A stretch of 64,000 nt of DNA from Planctomycetota bacterium (GCA_028281445.1 JANQJW010000004.1:31298-95297); one strand, 5' to 3'. Counted from the first letter of the stretch, positions 45,503 to 55,253 are shown. A program made the numbers and translations. Notes: generated by a model from the sequence alone, not told the origin.

Positions 45503-46399
45503 ATGCGTCGCGTTCTTCCCGCGATCGCCCTGTTCGCGATCACACTTGGTTTCGTCGTCGCTGTCGATGCCGCGCCCGCGGGCTGGCACAAGAGTCTCGA
45601 CGACGGCCTCGAGGCGTCCGCCAAGAGCGGCAAGCCGTTGCTGGTGATCACGACGTGGAAACGCACGTTGTGAGCTCCGTGTGATCGCTGGCGTGACCAG
45701 CAGCAACAGAACGAGAAGCTGACGAAGATCCTGCCCCGCTTCGAGCCGGTCGAGTGGTGCTACGACGGTCTGGGCGGCAAGATCATTCAGTGGACGATGG
45801 ATAACGGCAGCAAGAAGCGCGACGGCAAGACGCCCGAGGACCATCCCAGCCTGCTCGCGCTGATCGTCGGTCGTGACGGCAAGGTGTTCTCGCTGCTGAG
45901 CAATGGCCAGCAGTACAACGCCGGTTCGCTCGCCAAGTGGGCGGTCGATCAGGCCAACAAGTACGAGAAGGCCCACCCCAGTACGCGCATTCCGTTCGTG
46001 CGCGCCAAGGTGGAGGTCCACGGCGAAGGCACGGATCTCAAGGCCGAGTGCGAGGAGATCGAGAAGGCGCGCGCTGCCAACAAGCCGGTGATGCTCTACT
46101 TCGGCCGCGGCCACTTCGATCCCAAGGACAAGGCGGCCAAGAAGGAGAGCAAGCTTGCGCGCAAGGTCGAGAAGGGCACGTTGAACTCCAAGACGGCATT
46201 GAAGCAGATCGGCGGCTGGGTGCTGCTGCGCTTCGACATCTCCGATGAAGAGCACGCCGCGTTCGCCGCGGCTCACGGCGTCGAGGCCGCGCCCGCGTTC
46301 CTGATGTGGTTGCCGGGCGAAGAGCAGCCGCAACCCGTCGATCGCAAGATCAGCGGCCATGGACTGGCGTCGCTCTTCAAGAAGCACAAGTCGCAGTAG
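45503..46399 (+). CDS. secreted thioredoxin-like selenoprotein (UxxC)
   Basis: The frame starts at ATG 45503 (GGAGG five bases upstream) and reads a signal peptide (RRVLPAIALFAITLGFVVAVDA) and then PLLVITTWKRTL. Codon 57 is TGA (45671-45673). The frame continues as APCDRWRDQQQQ and stays open to the stop at 46399; the downstream 200 residues are clearly coding. The TGA sits where the first cysteine of a thioredoxin CxxC motif belongs (W....C-A-P-C), so it is read as selenocysteine: Sec57-Ala-Pro-Cys60. A SECIS-like hairpin follows at the expected distance. A second thioredoxin-like half (NKPVMLYFGRGHF, GVEAAPAFLMWLPG) lacks a CxxC. Total 298 residues with Sec. Gene finders that stop at TGA would miss the first 98 codons. 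Confidence 0.85.
45671..45710 (+). promoter_or_regulatory. Sec-encoding UGA with SECIS-like hairpin
   Basis: TGA (45671-45673) is followed after 13 bases by the stem GCTGG (45687-45691), loop CGTGA and CCAGC (45697-45701). The loop G-T falls at positions +20 and +21 after the UGA. In E. coli fdhF the apical-loop GU that SelB reads is also at +20/+21. This spacing match supports recoding rather than a nonsense mutation. Confidence 0.75.
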
Positions 46400-46450
46400 C
46401 CCGGTCCGCTCGCCTTCCGAACTCGCTACGATGGCCGTGCGGGAGGCTTG

Positions 46451-49400
46451 GTGAGAACGACTGCGTGGCTGTTGCTGATCGTGGCGATCGCAGCCATTGC
46501 GTGGCTCGTGTTCAGCGGGGACTTCGCGGTCGCACCCAAGTCGCAGAAGCCTGATGGGACGCAAGAAGACGACGACACGGGCGTCACGCTCGAAGGTCGC
46601 GCGCCGGCGCCGTTGACGGTCGACGCCGCGCTTCGGCGCGGCTGGCAGATGCCCGGGCGCGTGATCGATGCGCGTGGCGATCCGGTTGCCGGCGTACGCA
46701 TCGTCGTTCGGCGACGCGCCGCGAATCGCGGGCACGGCGGCAACGCAAGCCGGCTGCTCGACTACACCTGGCGCAACGCACCGCGCGCACTCGACGTGAT
46801 CGAGGAGACTCGCTCCGACGCGGACGGACGCTTCGGGGTGTCGCCTCCGGCCGACGCGTCCTGGTGGCTCAGTGTCGAGGCGCACCCCGAGCCCCCGCGC
46901 GTTGGCACGAGCCGCTTGATTGCCGGGCTGCGCTACGAGCTGCCCGCGCTCGTGCTCGTCGTCACCGACGGACACTCGCTCGAAGGTCGCGTCGTCGATG
47001 CCGAAGGGAACGGCGTCTCGGCCGGCATCGACCTGTCGTTGTTCTCTGCCCTCGCATGGCAGGGGTCCGGTTCGCGCTACAGCGTGACGGGACTCGCGAC
47101 GGATTCAGACGGCCGCTTCCGCATCCCCGCCGTGCCCGCAGGACGCGTACAGCTAACGGTCGTCGTCGCCGGTCGCATCGTGCGTATGTTCGGCGTGTCC
47201 GTACCGCATGCGGGAGAGCTCGTCCTGCGTCTCTACGAGCCGAACGGTGCGCGCGTCGTTGGTTCGGTCACCGACAAGAGCAAGGCACCCATTGCCGGTG
47301 CGCGTATGGCATTGCGACTCGCGGCGAAGGACAGCGGCGTGTACGCGATGGGCCAGACGGATGCCGCAGGCCGTTACGCATGCGAGGGCCTGCCGGCGGG
47401 CGCGCTGAACGAGGTCGTCTTCGAGGCCGACGGCTACCGCATCAAGCGCTACGAGGCGGGGGACCGGCCGCTGGCAGCGGGGGAGACGCTCACCGTCGAC
47501 GTGACGCTCGAGCGCGGCGCCGCGATCGAAGGCACGGTGCGCACGCAGGACGGATCGCCGGTTCGCGGCGCGCCGGTCCGGATCACGGCGAGTGAGAAGA
47601 GCAACCTCGGGCACTGGACGGTCGAGACGGATGACTCCGGCGCGTTCCGCTTGGATGGGCTCCCACCCAACGCCTGGGCGGGCGTGCGCGTCGACGCCGA
47701 GGGCTTGTATCAACCCGAGCAGAACGAGGGCGCGGTGACAGGGCGGAAGCCGACACGCCTGCGCGTCAAGCTGCCGGACGGCGGCGAGAGCGTGCGCGCC
47801 GATGTCGTGCTGGATCCCGCCATCGCGCTGCGTGGGCGTGTTGTCGACACCGCCGGTGCTGGCGTCGTCGGCGCCGAGGTGCGTCTCGTCGTGGCGGATC
47901 CGGTGCCGCAAGCGCTGCAGAACTACGTCTACAACCCGACGATGATGCCGCTTGCCCGTACGGCCGCCGACGGAGCGTTTCGCTTCGGCTTGCCACCCGG
48001 CACGGTGTGGCGCGCGCGCGCGTTCAAGGGACTGGGACGCTCGCCGCCGAGCGAGATCATCAAGATCCCCGCGAACGGAGAGGCCCCGACCGTCGAGCTC
48101 GTGATGGGAAGCGCCGCGTCGATCGAGGGCGTCGTCACGTCACCGGATGACGCGCCGGCGATCGGCCTGCGCGTCTACGTGAAGGGCGAGACGGAGCATC
48201 GGACCCGGACGTGCCCGGGCGGCCGTTTCGTTGTCGCGGGGCTCACGCCGGGGGCCTACCAGGTGAAGGTCGGCCGCGATCGGCGCACGCTGGTGGCCGA
48301 TCCCCTCACCGTGACGCTCGCAGAGTCCGAGCGGCGGATGCTGGAGATTGCGACGCGGCAGCCGCTGGTCACGACCGGACGGATCCTCGACATCGACGGC
48401 AACCCGGTGCGCAACCGGCTCGTGCTGCTCCAGCCGGCGGAGACGTCCGGCGTATATGGCGAAGCGCTGCACACCGATGACGCGGGTGCGTTCGAGCTGC
48501 GGCACTGGGAGCCCGGCGCATACCGCATCCTGGTGGGTTCGAGCAGCGCCGGTGACACGTTCGAGGCCGGCGCGCAGGGACTCGTATTGCGCGTGAAGCC
48601 GGCGGGGCGTGACCGTGTGACGCTACGCATCTTCGGGCCCGATGGGAAGCCGGTGCCGCAATGCGAGGTCGAGATCATGACCGGCGGCACGAACAGCAAG
48701 AGCGGATCGACCGACCGCGTCGACGGCGGCGTCTACGTCGTACGCACGCGCACTCTCTCGACGCACACGGACATCACCGTGAAGAACGCGCGCGATGCCG
48801 ACGGCAACGAGATGAACGTGCGTCCTGCGACTCTCATCAACGTCGACATGAACCGCGACGAGATCGTCATCCGCCTCGAGGCTGGGCGCACCCTGACCGG
48901 CGTCGTCGTGGGGCCGCGTGGCGAGCCGGTGGACGGTGTGCGCGTCGTACTCGCCGGATCCTCCGTCATCTTGGGTGCATCGGGTGGGGAGACGCTACTG
49001 CAGGGTGCCGTGTCCGATGCCGAGGGCCGCTTCCGGATCGATGGACTGCCGGAGGGTGTGATCCTCGACGTCACACCGACGGCGCCCTACATCGCACCCG
49101 GGCAGGTCGAGGTCGCCGACGGCCAGAACGACGTGCGCATCGCACTGGAGCGCGGCCAGACCTTCGTCGTCACGGTGGTCGGCTCGGATGCCAAACCACT
49201 TCCTGGTGTGTCCGTGCGCGTCTATCCCAGTCGCTTTCCCGCGCGCTGGGACCGCAGGGGCCACACGAACGAGGACGGCGTCTTCGAAGCCGACGGGATC
49301 GACGGCAGCGCGTCGATCAACATCAGCGTCGATCCCGGAGAGGCCCTTCCCAAGACGGAACGTCGCGGCCTTGCGTTCGGCGACGGGCGGGTTCGCATCC

Positions 49401-50146
49401 AGCTTCCCGCGCCGGTCTTCATCGAGGGCACCGTCGTCGACCCCGAGGGCAAGCCGGTCGCCGCGCAGTACGTTTCGATCGACGGCCAGGTCAAGCCGCG
49501 ACCGTTCGCCATCTTCCGCCGCGGCACGGTGGACAAGAACACGGGCCGCTTCCGCGTAGGCCCGGTGGGGACGGGCACGTTCCGGATCAGCGTGCACGGT
49601 CTGCGGGCGCCGTGGACGGACCAGGGGCAGATCACTGTCGAGGCGCCCACGACAAGTGCGCGCATCGTCGTTGCCAAGGCCACGACGATTGCCGGGCGGC
49701 TGCTCGTGGACCACATCAAGGGGTGGTCGGTTGTATGGCGCAGCGGGAGCCAGGGGGTTGCGGCGAATCTGTCAGACGAAGGCCGCTTCAAGCTCGACGA
49801 CGTGCCGGATCTCGCCGGTGTCTTGTGGGCGCGTGGACCGAACGGCCAGTACGCGCTCCTGGAGGGAATCCGCCCGAGCGCAGGACCCTTCACGTTGCGG
49901 CCGCAGGAGGGACGCGCGATTCGCGGGCGCATCGAGGGCTTCGAGGGAGATCCCTTGCACTTCCACGTGTGGGCGGCGCGCGGCGGTGTGTACGTCGGCG
50001 GGTCGGTCGCCAAGGACGGGACCTTCGAGATCAAGGGCGTTCCCACGGGCGCCTGGCGCGTTGTGCTGCAGTACAACACGAAGGAGATCGACGGCGCGGA
50101 TGACGTCGATGTCGGCAGCGAGGCCGTTGTTCTGCGCGTGCCCTAG
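46451..50146 (+). CDS. giant carboxypeptidase-regulatory-like repeat protein
   Basis: 1,231 residues, one N-terminal membrane anchor (TTAWLLLIVAIAAIAWLVF). The rest is a chain of about ten carboxypeptidase regulatory-like (CarboxypepD_reg/Cna-B-like) beta domains, each with the pattern GRVVDA.G.PV.GA.V....., D.DGRF.I..LP.G...V (for example residues 65-160, 290-370, 400-490, 600-690, 800-890, 960-1,040). Such proteins are surface or periplasmic adhesins or scaffolds in planctomycetes. GTG 46451 was chosen; TTG 46448 is an alternative with poorer spacing. It lies between the selenoprotein and the Ser/Thr kinase. Confidence 0.75.
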   Translation: MRTTAWLLLIVAIAAIAWLVFSGDFAVAPKSQKPDGTQEDDDTGVTLEGRAPAPLTVDAALRRGWQMPGRVIDARGDPVAGVRIVVRRRAANRGHGGNASRLLDYTWRNAPRALDVIEETRSDADGRFGVSPPADASWWLSVEAHPEPPRVGTSRLIAGLRYELPALVLVVTDGHSLEGRVVDAEGNGVSAGIDLSLFSALAWQGSGSRYSVTGLATDSDGRFRIPAVPAGRVQLTVVVAGRIVRMFGVSVPHAGELVLRLYEPNGARVVGSVTDKSKAPIAGARMALRLAAKDSGVYAMGQTDAAGRYACEGLPAGALNEVVFEADGYRIKRYEAGDRPLAAGETLTVDVTLERGAAIEGTVRTQDGSPVRGAPVRITASEKSNLGHWTVETDDSGAFRLDGLPPNAWAGVRVDAEGLYQPEQNEGAVTGRKPTRLRVKLPDGGESVRADVVLDPAIALRGRVVDTAGAGVVGAEVRLVVADPVPQALQNYVYNPTMMPLARTAADGAFRFGLPPGTVWRARAFKGLGRSPPSEIIKIPANGEAPTVELVMGSAASIEGVVTSPDDAPAIGLRVYVKGETEHRTRTCPGGRFVVAGLTPGAYQVKVGRDRRTLVADPLTVTLAESERRMLEIATRQPLVTTGRILDIDGNPVRNRLVLLQPAETSGVYGEALHTDDAGAFELRHWEPGAYRILVGSSSAGDTFEAGAQGLVLRVKPAGRDRVTLRIFGPDGKPVPQCEVEIMTGGTNSKSGSTDRVDGGVYVVRTRTLSTHTDITVKNARDADGNEMNVRPATLINVDMNRDEIVIRLEAGRTLTGVVVGPRGEPVDGVRVVLAGSSVILGASGGETLLQGAVSDAEGRFRIDGLPEGVILDVTPTAPYIAPGQVEVADGQNDVRIALERGQTFVVTVVGSDAKPLPGVSVRVYPSRFPARWDRRGHTNEDGVFEADGIDGSASINISVDPGEALPKTERRGLAFGDGRVRIQLPAPVFIEGTVVDPEGKPVAAQYVSIDGQVKPRPFAIFRRGTVDKNTGRFRVGPVGTGTFRISVHGLRAPWTDQGQITVEAPTTSARIVVAKATTIAGRLLVDHIKGWSVVWRSGSQGVAANLSDEGRFKLDDVPDLAGVLWARGPNGQYALLEGIRPSAGPFTLRPQEGRAIRGRIEGFEGDPLHFHVWAARGGVYVGGSVAKDGTFEIKGVPTGAWRVVLQYNTKEIDGADDVDVGSEAVVLRVP

Positions 50147-50218
50147 CTCCGCAGTGCGCACGCGGATTGAGCCGTTCGCCTTGTTCCGGTCGTAGCGCGA
50201 GCGGTACAGTCTCGGGCC

Positions 50219-52633
50219 ATGTCCGTCGAGGCCAACATGTTCGTCGCCGTTCAGGCATTGCGGCTGCACATGATCGACGAGGACGAGTTCCTGCGCGCGT
50301 GTCAGACGTGGGCCAAGGACAAGGAGATCCCGCTCGCCAGCGTGCTCGAAGAGCACGGGCGCATCGACGGTGAGCAGCGCGAGCAGCTCGAGGCCCTGCT
50401 TGACAAGGAGCAGAAGCGCGGAAACACGCGCACGGCGCTCGGCAAGATCGCCAGCCTCGACGTGCGCGACACCATGCGCGTGCTGCGCGATCGCGACGTG
50501 CAGAAGACCGTCGCCGGCCTGCCGCCCGCGGGCGTGCGCATCGCACCGCCCCAGGCGCCGCTGACGACCACCGGCCGCTACACGCTGACCCGCGAGTACA
50601 GCGAAGGCGGCCTGAGCCGTATCTGGCTCGCGCGCGACGCGAACCTCCATCGCGACGTCATCCTCAAGGAGCTCCACCCGGGACTCATCGACAACGAGGA
50701 GACGCGGCACCGCTTCATGAACGAAGCGCAGATCACCGGTCAGCTCGAGCACCCCAACATCGTGCCGGTCTATGAGCTGGGCCCGAAGCAGGGCGAAGAC
50801 GCGCCCTTCTACACGATGCGCTTCGTGCGCGGGCAGACGTTGCAGAGCGCCATCCAGGCGTATCACGACAAGGCGGGCAAGCCGGGTGCATCGCTGGAGC
50901 ACCGGCGTCTGCTCGGCCACTTCATCAGCGTGTGCAACGCGATCGCCTACGCGCACTCGCGCGGCGTCTTGCACCGCGACCTCAAGCCGCAAAACGTCGT
51001 CATCGGTGACTTCGGCGAAGTGATCCTGCTCGACTGGGGGCTGGCCAAGCTCTCCGACGGCAGCGAGGTGACGAACCCGGGCGTCGAGCTGCCGGACGAC
51101 CACGACCCGCAGATGACCGCCGAGGGCGCGATCCTCGGAACGCCCGCGTATCTCGCGCCGGAGCTGGCGACAGGAAGCCGCGATGACGTCTCGGAGCTCA
51201 CCGACGTCTACGGCCTCGGCGCGATCCTCTACGAGATCCTGACCGGGCAGCCGCCGCACCACGGCAAGACAGCCGCCGACGTCATCAAGCGCGTGATTTC
51301 CGAACCGTCGCCGCGCGCAGAAGACGCGAACCCGGCCACCCCCGCGCCGCTGAACGCGATTTGCGCCAAGGCGATGGCCAAGAACCAGGGCGAGCGTTAC
51401 GGCTCAGCATCCGAGCTCGCCGAGGAGGTGCATCGCTGGCTTGGCGACGAGCCGGTAGCCGCGTTCCGCGAGCCGCCCATGGCGCGCTTGAAGCGTTGGA
51501 CGCGCCGCCACCGCTTCGCCTCGCTGGCCGCCGCGATGCTCCTCATCACGCTGGCTGTCGGCTTCCTCAACATGTGGTGGCAGAAGAACCGTGCCATCGA
51601 GCAGGAGATCCAGCGCCTCGGCCGCGAGAGCCTGGAAGAGAGCGGACGACTGAGCGCTTTGATCGACATCCTCGTCGATGACGTCGGCTTCCTGGCCGAC
51701 ACCGCGACGGTCGACGGGATCTTCGAGCCGAGCGAGGCCGGTGACACGGTGCGCACAGATCTCGCCGCGACGTTCCTGGAGTTCTTGCGTCACCGGCCCG
51801 AGTACTTCCAGGCGCGGCTGCTCGCCAGCGACGGCATGGAGATCGTGCGTGTCGAGCGCACGGCGCAGCGAGCCCCCTACCGGAACGTGAAGCTGCAGAA
51901 CAAGAAGGAAGCACCGTACTTCGCGCCGTCCATCCGCCTGCCGCGCGGACGCGTGTATCTCTCGCGCGTCGAACTCAACCGCGAGAACGGAGAAATCGCC
52001 AAGCCCGAGGTACCGGTGATCCGCGCCGCGATGCCGGTTCTCTCCCGCGCGCCGGGCGGCGGCGACGTGCGTCGCGGGTTCGTCATCATCAACACCGACT
52101 TCGGACCGCTCTTCAAGATGCTGGAAGGCGCCAAGGAAGGCGCGCGCCGCAAGGGGCGCCTTGCGGAAGAAGTGTGTGTCACGAACCGCGACGGCTTCTT
52201 CCTCTTCAACCCGAAGGCCCCGCACAAGACCTTCGGCTTCGAGCCCGAGAAGGGCATGGCCGACGACCCCTCGGCGCGCATCCAACACGTGTATCCCGCA
52301 CTCTCGGCCTTCTACGGCTCCGGTCGTGACACCTACCAGTGCGTCTCGGGCGACGGTGCCGGTCGCAAGGCGGTGTTTGCTTCCCGCCTTCACCTCGTCT
52401 CCGGCCAGGAGGACCGGTCCCTCGTGCTCGCGGCGATCGCTTCCTATGACGCCATCGAGGCACGCGCCGAGGACGACTACCGCGTCCCGCAGCTCGTCAC
52501 GTACGCACTGATGGTCGCACTCGGTGCGTTGCTCGTCTTCGCGCTGCTGCTCGCGCGCCGGCGCGACCGCGAGATGCGCGCGGGTGCGGTGGATCCGCTG
52601 GCCGTCGACCGCACAACCGGCGGAACGAGTTGA
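50219..52633 (+). CDS. Ser/Thr protein kinase with extracytoplasmic Cache-like sensor
   Basis: 804 residues. A helical N-terminal region (1-110) precedes an active-looking kinase domain: glycine-rich YSEGGLSRIWLARD, catalytic Lys in DVILKEL, HRDLKPQN, DWGLAK in place of DFG, GTPAYLAPE and DVYGLGAILYEILTG. Then comes a membrane helix (about 442-460), an outside region of about 300 residues with a Cache-like pattern (FLEFLRHRPEYFQARLLASDGMEIVRVER, RGFVIINTDFGPLF, EEVCVTNRDGFFLFNP) and a second membrane helix near the C-terminus. It would sense a small molecule outside and phosphorylate inside, the reverse topology of many bacterial kinases with C-terminal PASTA domains. Confidence 0.88.
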   Translation: MSVEANMFVAVQALRLHMIDEDEFLRACQTWAKDKEIPLASVLEEHGRIDGEQREQLEALLDKEQKRGNTRTALGKIASLDVRDTMRVLRDRDVQKTVAGLPPAGVRIAPPQAPLTTTGRYTLTREYSEGGLSRIWLARDANLHRDVILKELHPGLIDNEETRHRFMNEAQITGQLEHPNIVPVYELGPKQGEDAPFYTMRFVRGQTLQSAIQAYHDKAGKPGASLEHRRLLGHFISVCNAIAYAHSRGVLHRDLKPQNVVIGDFGEVILLDWGLAKLSDGSEVTNPGVELPDDHDPQMTAEGAILGTPAYLAPELATGSRDDVSELTDVYGLGAILYEILTGQPPHHGKTAADVIKRVISEPSPRAEDANPATPAPLNAICAKAMAKNQGERYGSASELAEEVHRWLGDEPVAAFREPPMARLKRWTRRHRFASLAAAMLLITLAVGFLNMWWQKNRAIEQEIQRLGRESLEESGRLSALIDILVDDVGFLADTATVDGIFEPSEAGDTVRTDLAATFLEFLRHRPEYFQARLLASDGMEIVRVERTAQRAPYRNVKLQNKKEAPYFAPSIRLPRGRVYLSRVELNRENGEIAKPEVPVIRAAMPVLSRAPGGGDVRRGFVIINTDFGPLFKMLEGAKEGARRKGRLAEEVCVTNRDGFFLFNPKAPHKTFGFEPEKGMADDPSARIQHVYPALSAFYGSGRDTYQCVSGDGAGRKAVFASRLHLVSGQEDRSLVLAAIASYDAIEARAEDDYRVPQLVTYALMVALGALLVFALLLARRRDREMRAGAVDPLAVDRTTGGTS

Positions 52634-52640
52634 CCGGCGA

Positions 52641-53480
52641 CTACAGCTTGCCCGAGTAGCCGACGTTGATGTTGACGCCGTTCCGCGATGGGCCCACGCC
52701 TACGCTTGGCAGCTCGCGCCACGACGGGCCGAGCAGGCTGTCCTGGATGAATAGGCTCATCGCATTGCCGATCGAGAGTCCGACCAGGCAGTCGGTCAGG
52801 AAGTGCGAGCCGTTCTCCACGCGCGACCACGCGGTCGTGGCGGCACCGGCTTCCACGGCGATCTCCATGGCGGTGCGCCAGCCTCGCGAAACCGGCATCT
52901 CGCGGATGTTGCGGCGCGCCGAGGCGCACCACGCCGCCGCTTCAGACGAGATCGTCGACGGGAAGCTCAGGTCGTCCCGCCCGTTTGGCCGGACGCGGTC
53001 GGTCGCCTTCTTCATCTCCAGCACGATCGCCTGTGGCGCAAGCGCTGCACCCGTCTGGACCGCGATGCCCATCGCCTTGTTCGTTCCCCAGTACGGGTGC
53101 GGACCGCTGGGCGTCGCGATGGCCGTGGCCAGCCCGCATGCGATGCAGTAGTGCCGCGCCGCGCGTCCTGCGTTGGATGCGTTCGTCCTCGACCCGAAGA
53201 TCGGTGTCTCCCGGCGCGCCCAGTCCGCGATCTCCCGGTCCCAGTCCTCGTTTGCAGCGAGAACGGCGGCGGGAATCAAGGGCGCCCACGTGTAGGGATC
53301 GAGCACGGCGTTCTTGGCGGCCTGGCCGATCCGGTGCCATGAGGTGCACGGTTTGCCCCAGCGCTTGTAGCGCGGACAGGTCGTACATCCAGCCAGCAGG
53401 GTGCCCAAGACGACTGCAATCACGCAGAGCGTCATACGGCGGCCCGCACTACCACCATCGACATGCTTCACGTGCGCCAC
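52641..53480 (-). CDS. PAP2-like lipoprotein, catalytic motif 2 degraded
   Basis: 279 residues from GTG 53480; alternatives are GTG 53471 and ATG 53435. A lipoprotein signal ends in LLAGC. The phosphatase motifs are partly kept: KKATDRVRPNG (motif 1), SRVENGSHFLTD (motif 3, SRX5HX3D). Motif 2, normally PSGH, reads PSTI, so the active-site histidine is missing. This suggests a non-catalytic or altered PAP2 (lipid phosphatase) protein. It is convergent with the kinase gene, 7 bp away, and divergent from the TPR protein. Confidence 0.8.
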   Translation of the reverse strand: MAHVKHVDGGSAGRRMTLCVIAVVLGTLLAGCTTCPRYKRWGKPCTSWHRIGQAAKNAVLDPYTWAPLIPAAVLAANEDWDREIADWARRETPIFGSRTNASNAGRAARHYCIACGLATAIATPSGPHPYWGTNKAMGIAVQTGAALAPQAIVLEMKKATDRVRPNGRDDLSFPSTISSEAAAWCASARRNIREMPVSRGWRTAMEIAVEAGAATTAWSRVENGSHFLTDCLVGLSIGNAMSLFIQDSLLGPSWRELPSVGVGPSRNGVNINVGYSGKL

Positions 53481-53530
53481 TACGCGCGCGTGCGGTCACG
53501 CGCGAGTCACCGATCGTGTATTCTCCCGCC

Positions 53531-54316
53531 ATGGCGCGCTGGGGTGCATTCCTATTGGCCTTCGTCCTCGCGCCGGCTGCGGCACGCGCAGACGAGTTCA
53601 AGGCGACCTACACGTACGCGGAGTCGCAGCGCATGGCTGGTGCCTTCGACGCGGCGCGCGGGGCGTACGCGACGGCACTGACGCACGCCAAGCGGCCGTG
53701 GCAGAAGAGCGCCGTGTCGCTGGGGCTGGGCGATCTCGAACTCGCCGCCGGCAACCTCGGCGAGGCGCGCACGCACTACAAGCGGATCGTCTCCGCCTCG
53801 GAGCTTGCCGTCTGGCGCGCGGCCGCGGCGCGACTCGGCCTGGGCGAGGTTCTGCTACGCGAACAGAAGTTCGACGATGCGCGGCGCGAGTTCGGCATCG
53901 CGCTGGAGATGGGGGGCATCACGCCCATCCGCCGCCTGGCGGCGCACCGGGCAATCGCCCGCAGCCGCACGGCGCAGAAGCACTTCGACAAGGCGCGCGC
54001 CCGCTACGAGCTGGGCATGAAGGAGAAGGGCCTGTCCGCAGACCAGCGCCTCGCGGTCTGGAACGAGATCGGCCGCACTTGGGACGACCAGAAGAAGCGG
54101 AAGCAAGCGCGCGCCTGCTACGAGCGCGTGCTCGGAGCCAAGAAGACCTCGGCGAAGAGCCGGGCGAGCGCGCAATACCTCCTGGCGCGCTCCTATCGCT
54201 TGGACGGCAAGCGCAAGCACGCATTGGTTGCGTACCGCAAGCTTCTGACGATGAAGGCTGCGACCGCGGAACAGAAGAAGGCGGCCGAGGCCTGGATCGC
54301 GAAGTACGGCGGATAG
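53531..54316 (+). CDS. exported TPR-repeat protein
   Basis: 261 residues with a signal peptide (RWGAFLLAFVLAPAAARA) and six TPR-like helical pairs (for example AYATALTHAKRPWQKSAVSLGLGDLELAAGNLGEARTHYKRI, then FDDARREFGIALEMGG, FDKARARYELGMK and KQARACYERVLGAK). TPR proteins act as protein-binding scaffolds in the envelope. No clear ribosome-binding site precedes ATG 53531. The following gene starts two bases after its stop, so they are probably co-transcribed. Confidence 0.75.
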   Translation: MARWGAFLLAFVLAPAAARADEFKATYTYAESQRMAGAFDAARGAYATALTHAKRPWQKSAVSLGLGDLELAAGNLGEARTHYKRIVSASELAVWRAAAARLGLGEVLLREQKFDDARREFGIALEMGGITPIRRLAAHRAIARSRTAQKHFDKARARYELGMKEKGLSADQRLAVWNEIGRTWDDQKKRKQARACYERVLGAKKTSAKSRASAQYLLARSYRLDGKRKHALVAYRKLLTMKAATAEQKKAAEAWIAKYGG

Positions 54317-54318
54317 CG

Positions 54319-55230
54319 ATGAGCGGCAGGCGGCGACCGAGCGCGCGCGTGAGCTGGGACCGCGCGCAGGAGATCATGGGGTATCCGGAGCCGCCGGCGC
54401 GTGTCACCCAGAGCCAGTTCGACGGTTTCGGCGAGAAGCTCGTGCGCCTCGCCGAGACGCCGTACGAGGCGATGGACTTCAGCGACCTGTGGTACTACCA
54501 CCACGACCTCGCCTACATGGACCTGCAGCCGGCGCTCTTCGCCTACCTCTTCCCGGCGTGCCTGATCGACTGGTACGAGACGCTGCTGGCCAACCAGGAC
54601 TGTTCGCACGGCGACTCCGAGTTCCATTACGGGCTCAAGCACGGCAACGTGCTGGAGAAGATGCTCACGCCCGAGCAGCGCCAGGAGGTCTACGACTACT
54701 TTCGCGACGGGCTGCTCGACCGGCTCGATGACGAGGCCGGGTTCGTCTACGAAGGCAGCAAGACGCCGGCCTACGGCTGGATCGCACGACTCAATTCGCT
54801 CGGGCTGCTTCTGCCCGACATCGCGCCCCTCTGGGAGGGCTGGTGGGCGGTTCCGAGCCCCGGTGCCGGCGTGTGCCTGTTCCAGTACGCCTCGGTGCTC
54901 ATGTACGGCGAGGACGACAACCCGTTCTTTGCCCCCTGGACGGAGACGGAGGGCGGCGGCGTGCCGACTCTCTGGACGAACGACAGCCAGATCTTCGATG
55001 CAGGGTGGCTGCCGGCGAACGTGGAGTACCTGCGGATGGCCCTCACGCCGGAAGCCGTCGAGGCGGGGCTCGAGCGGGCGCTCGCTGCCCTGAAGAAGCG
55101 TCCGGAGGAATCCAAGGCGCGGGCGGTGCTCGACGATTTCCCCAACCGCGCGGAGCTCGTCGCGAAGTGCTGCGAAGAGCTGCCCGATCTGCTCGCGATG
55201 GCCGATCCGCCCTTGGAGTGGCCACACTGA
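54319..55230 (+). CDS. hypothetical protein, family not recognised
   Basis: 303 residues, soluble, rich in aromatic residues. Notable segments are FSDLWYYHHDLAYMDLQPALFAYLFPACLIDWYETLLANQ, DSEFHYGLKHGNVLEKMLTPEQRQEVYDYFRDGLLDRLDD and PNVEYLR-like helices near the end. The first 25 residues are arginine-rich. I recognise no domain. It begins two bases after the TPR gene, and the TetR regulator follows after 32 bp. Confidence 0.6.
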   Translation: MSGRRRPSARVSWDRAQEIMGYPEPPARVTQSQFDGFGEKLVRLAETPYEAMDFSDLWYYHHDLAYMDLQPALFAYLFPACLIDWYETLLANQDCSHGDSEFHYGLKHGNVLEKMLTPEQRQEVYDYFRDGLLDRLDDEAGFVYEGSKTPAYGWIARLNSLGLLLPDIAPLWEGWWAVPSPGAGVCLFQYASVLMYGEDDNPFFAPWTETEGGGVPTLWTNDSQIFDAGWLPANVEYLRMALTPEAVEAGLERALAALKKRPEESKARAVLDDFPNRAELVAKCCEELPDLLAMADPPLEWPH

Positions 55231-55253
55231 GCGCTGTCTGATGGCTGGAATAT

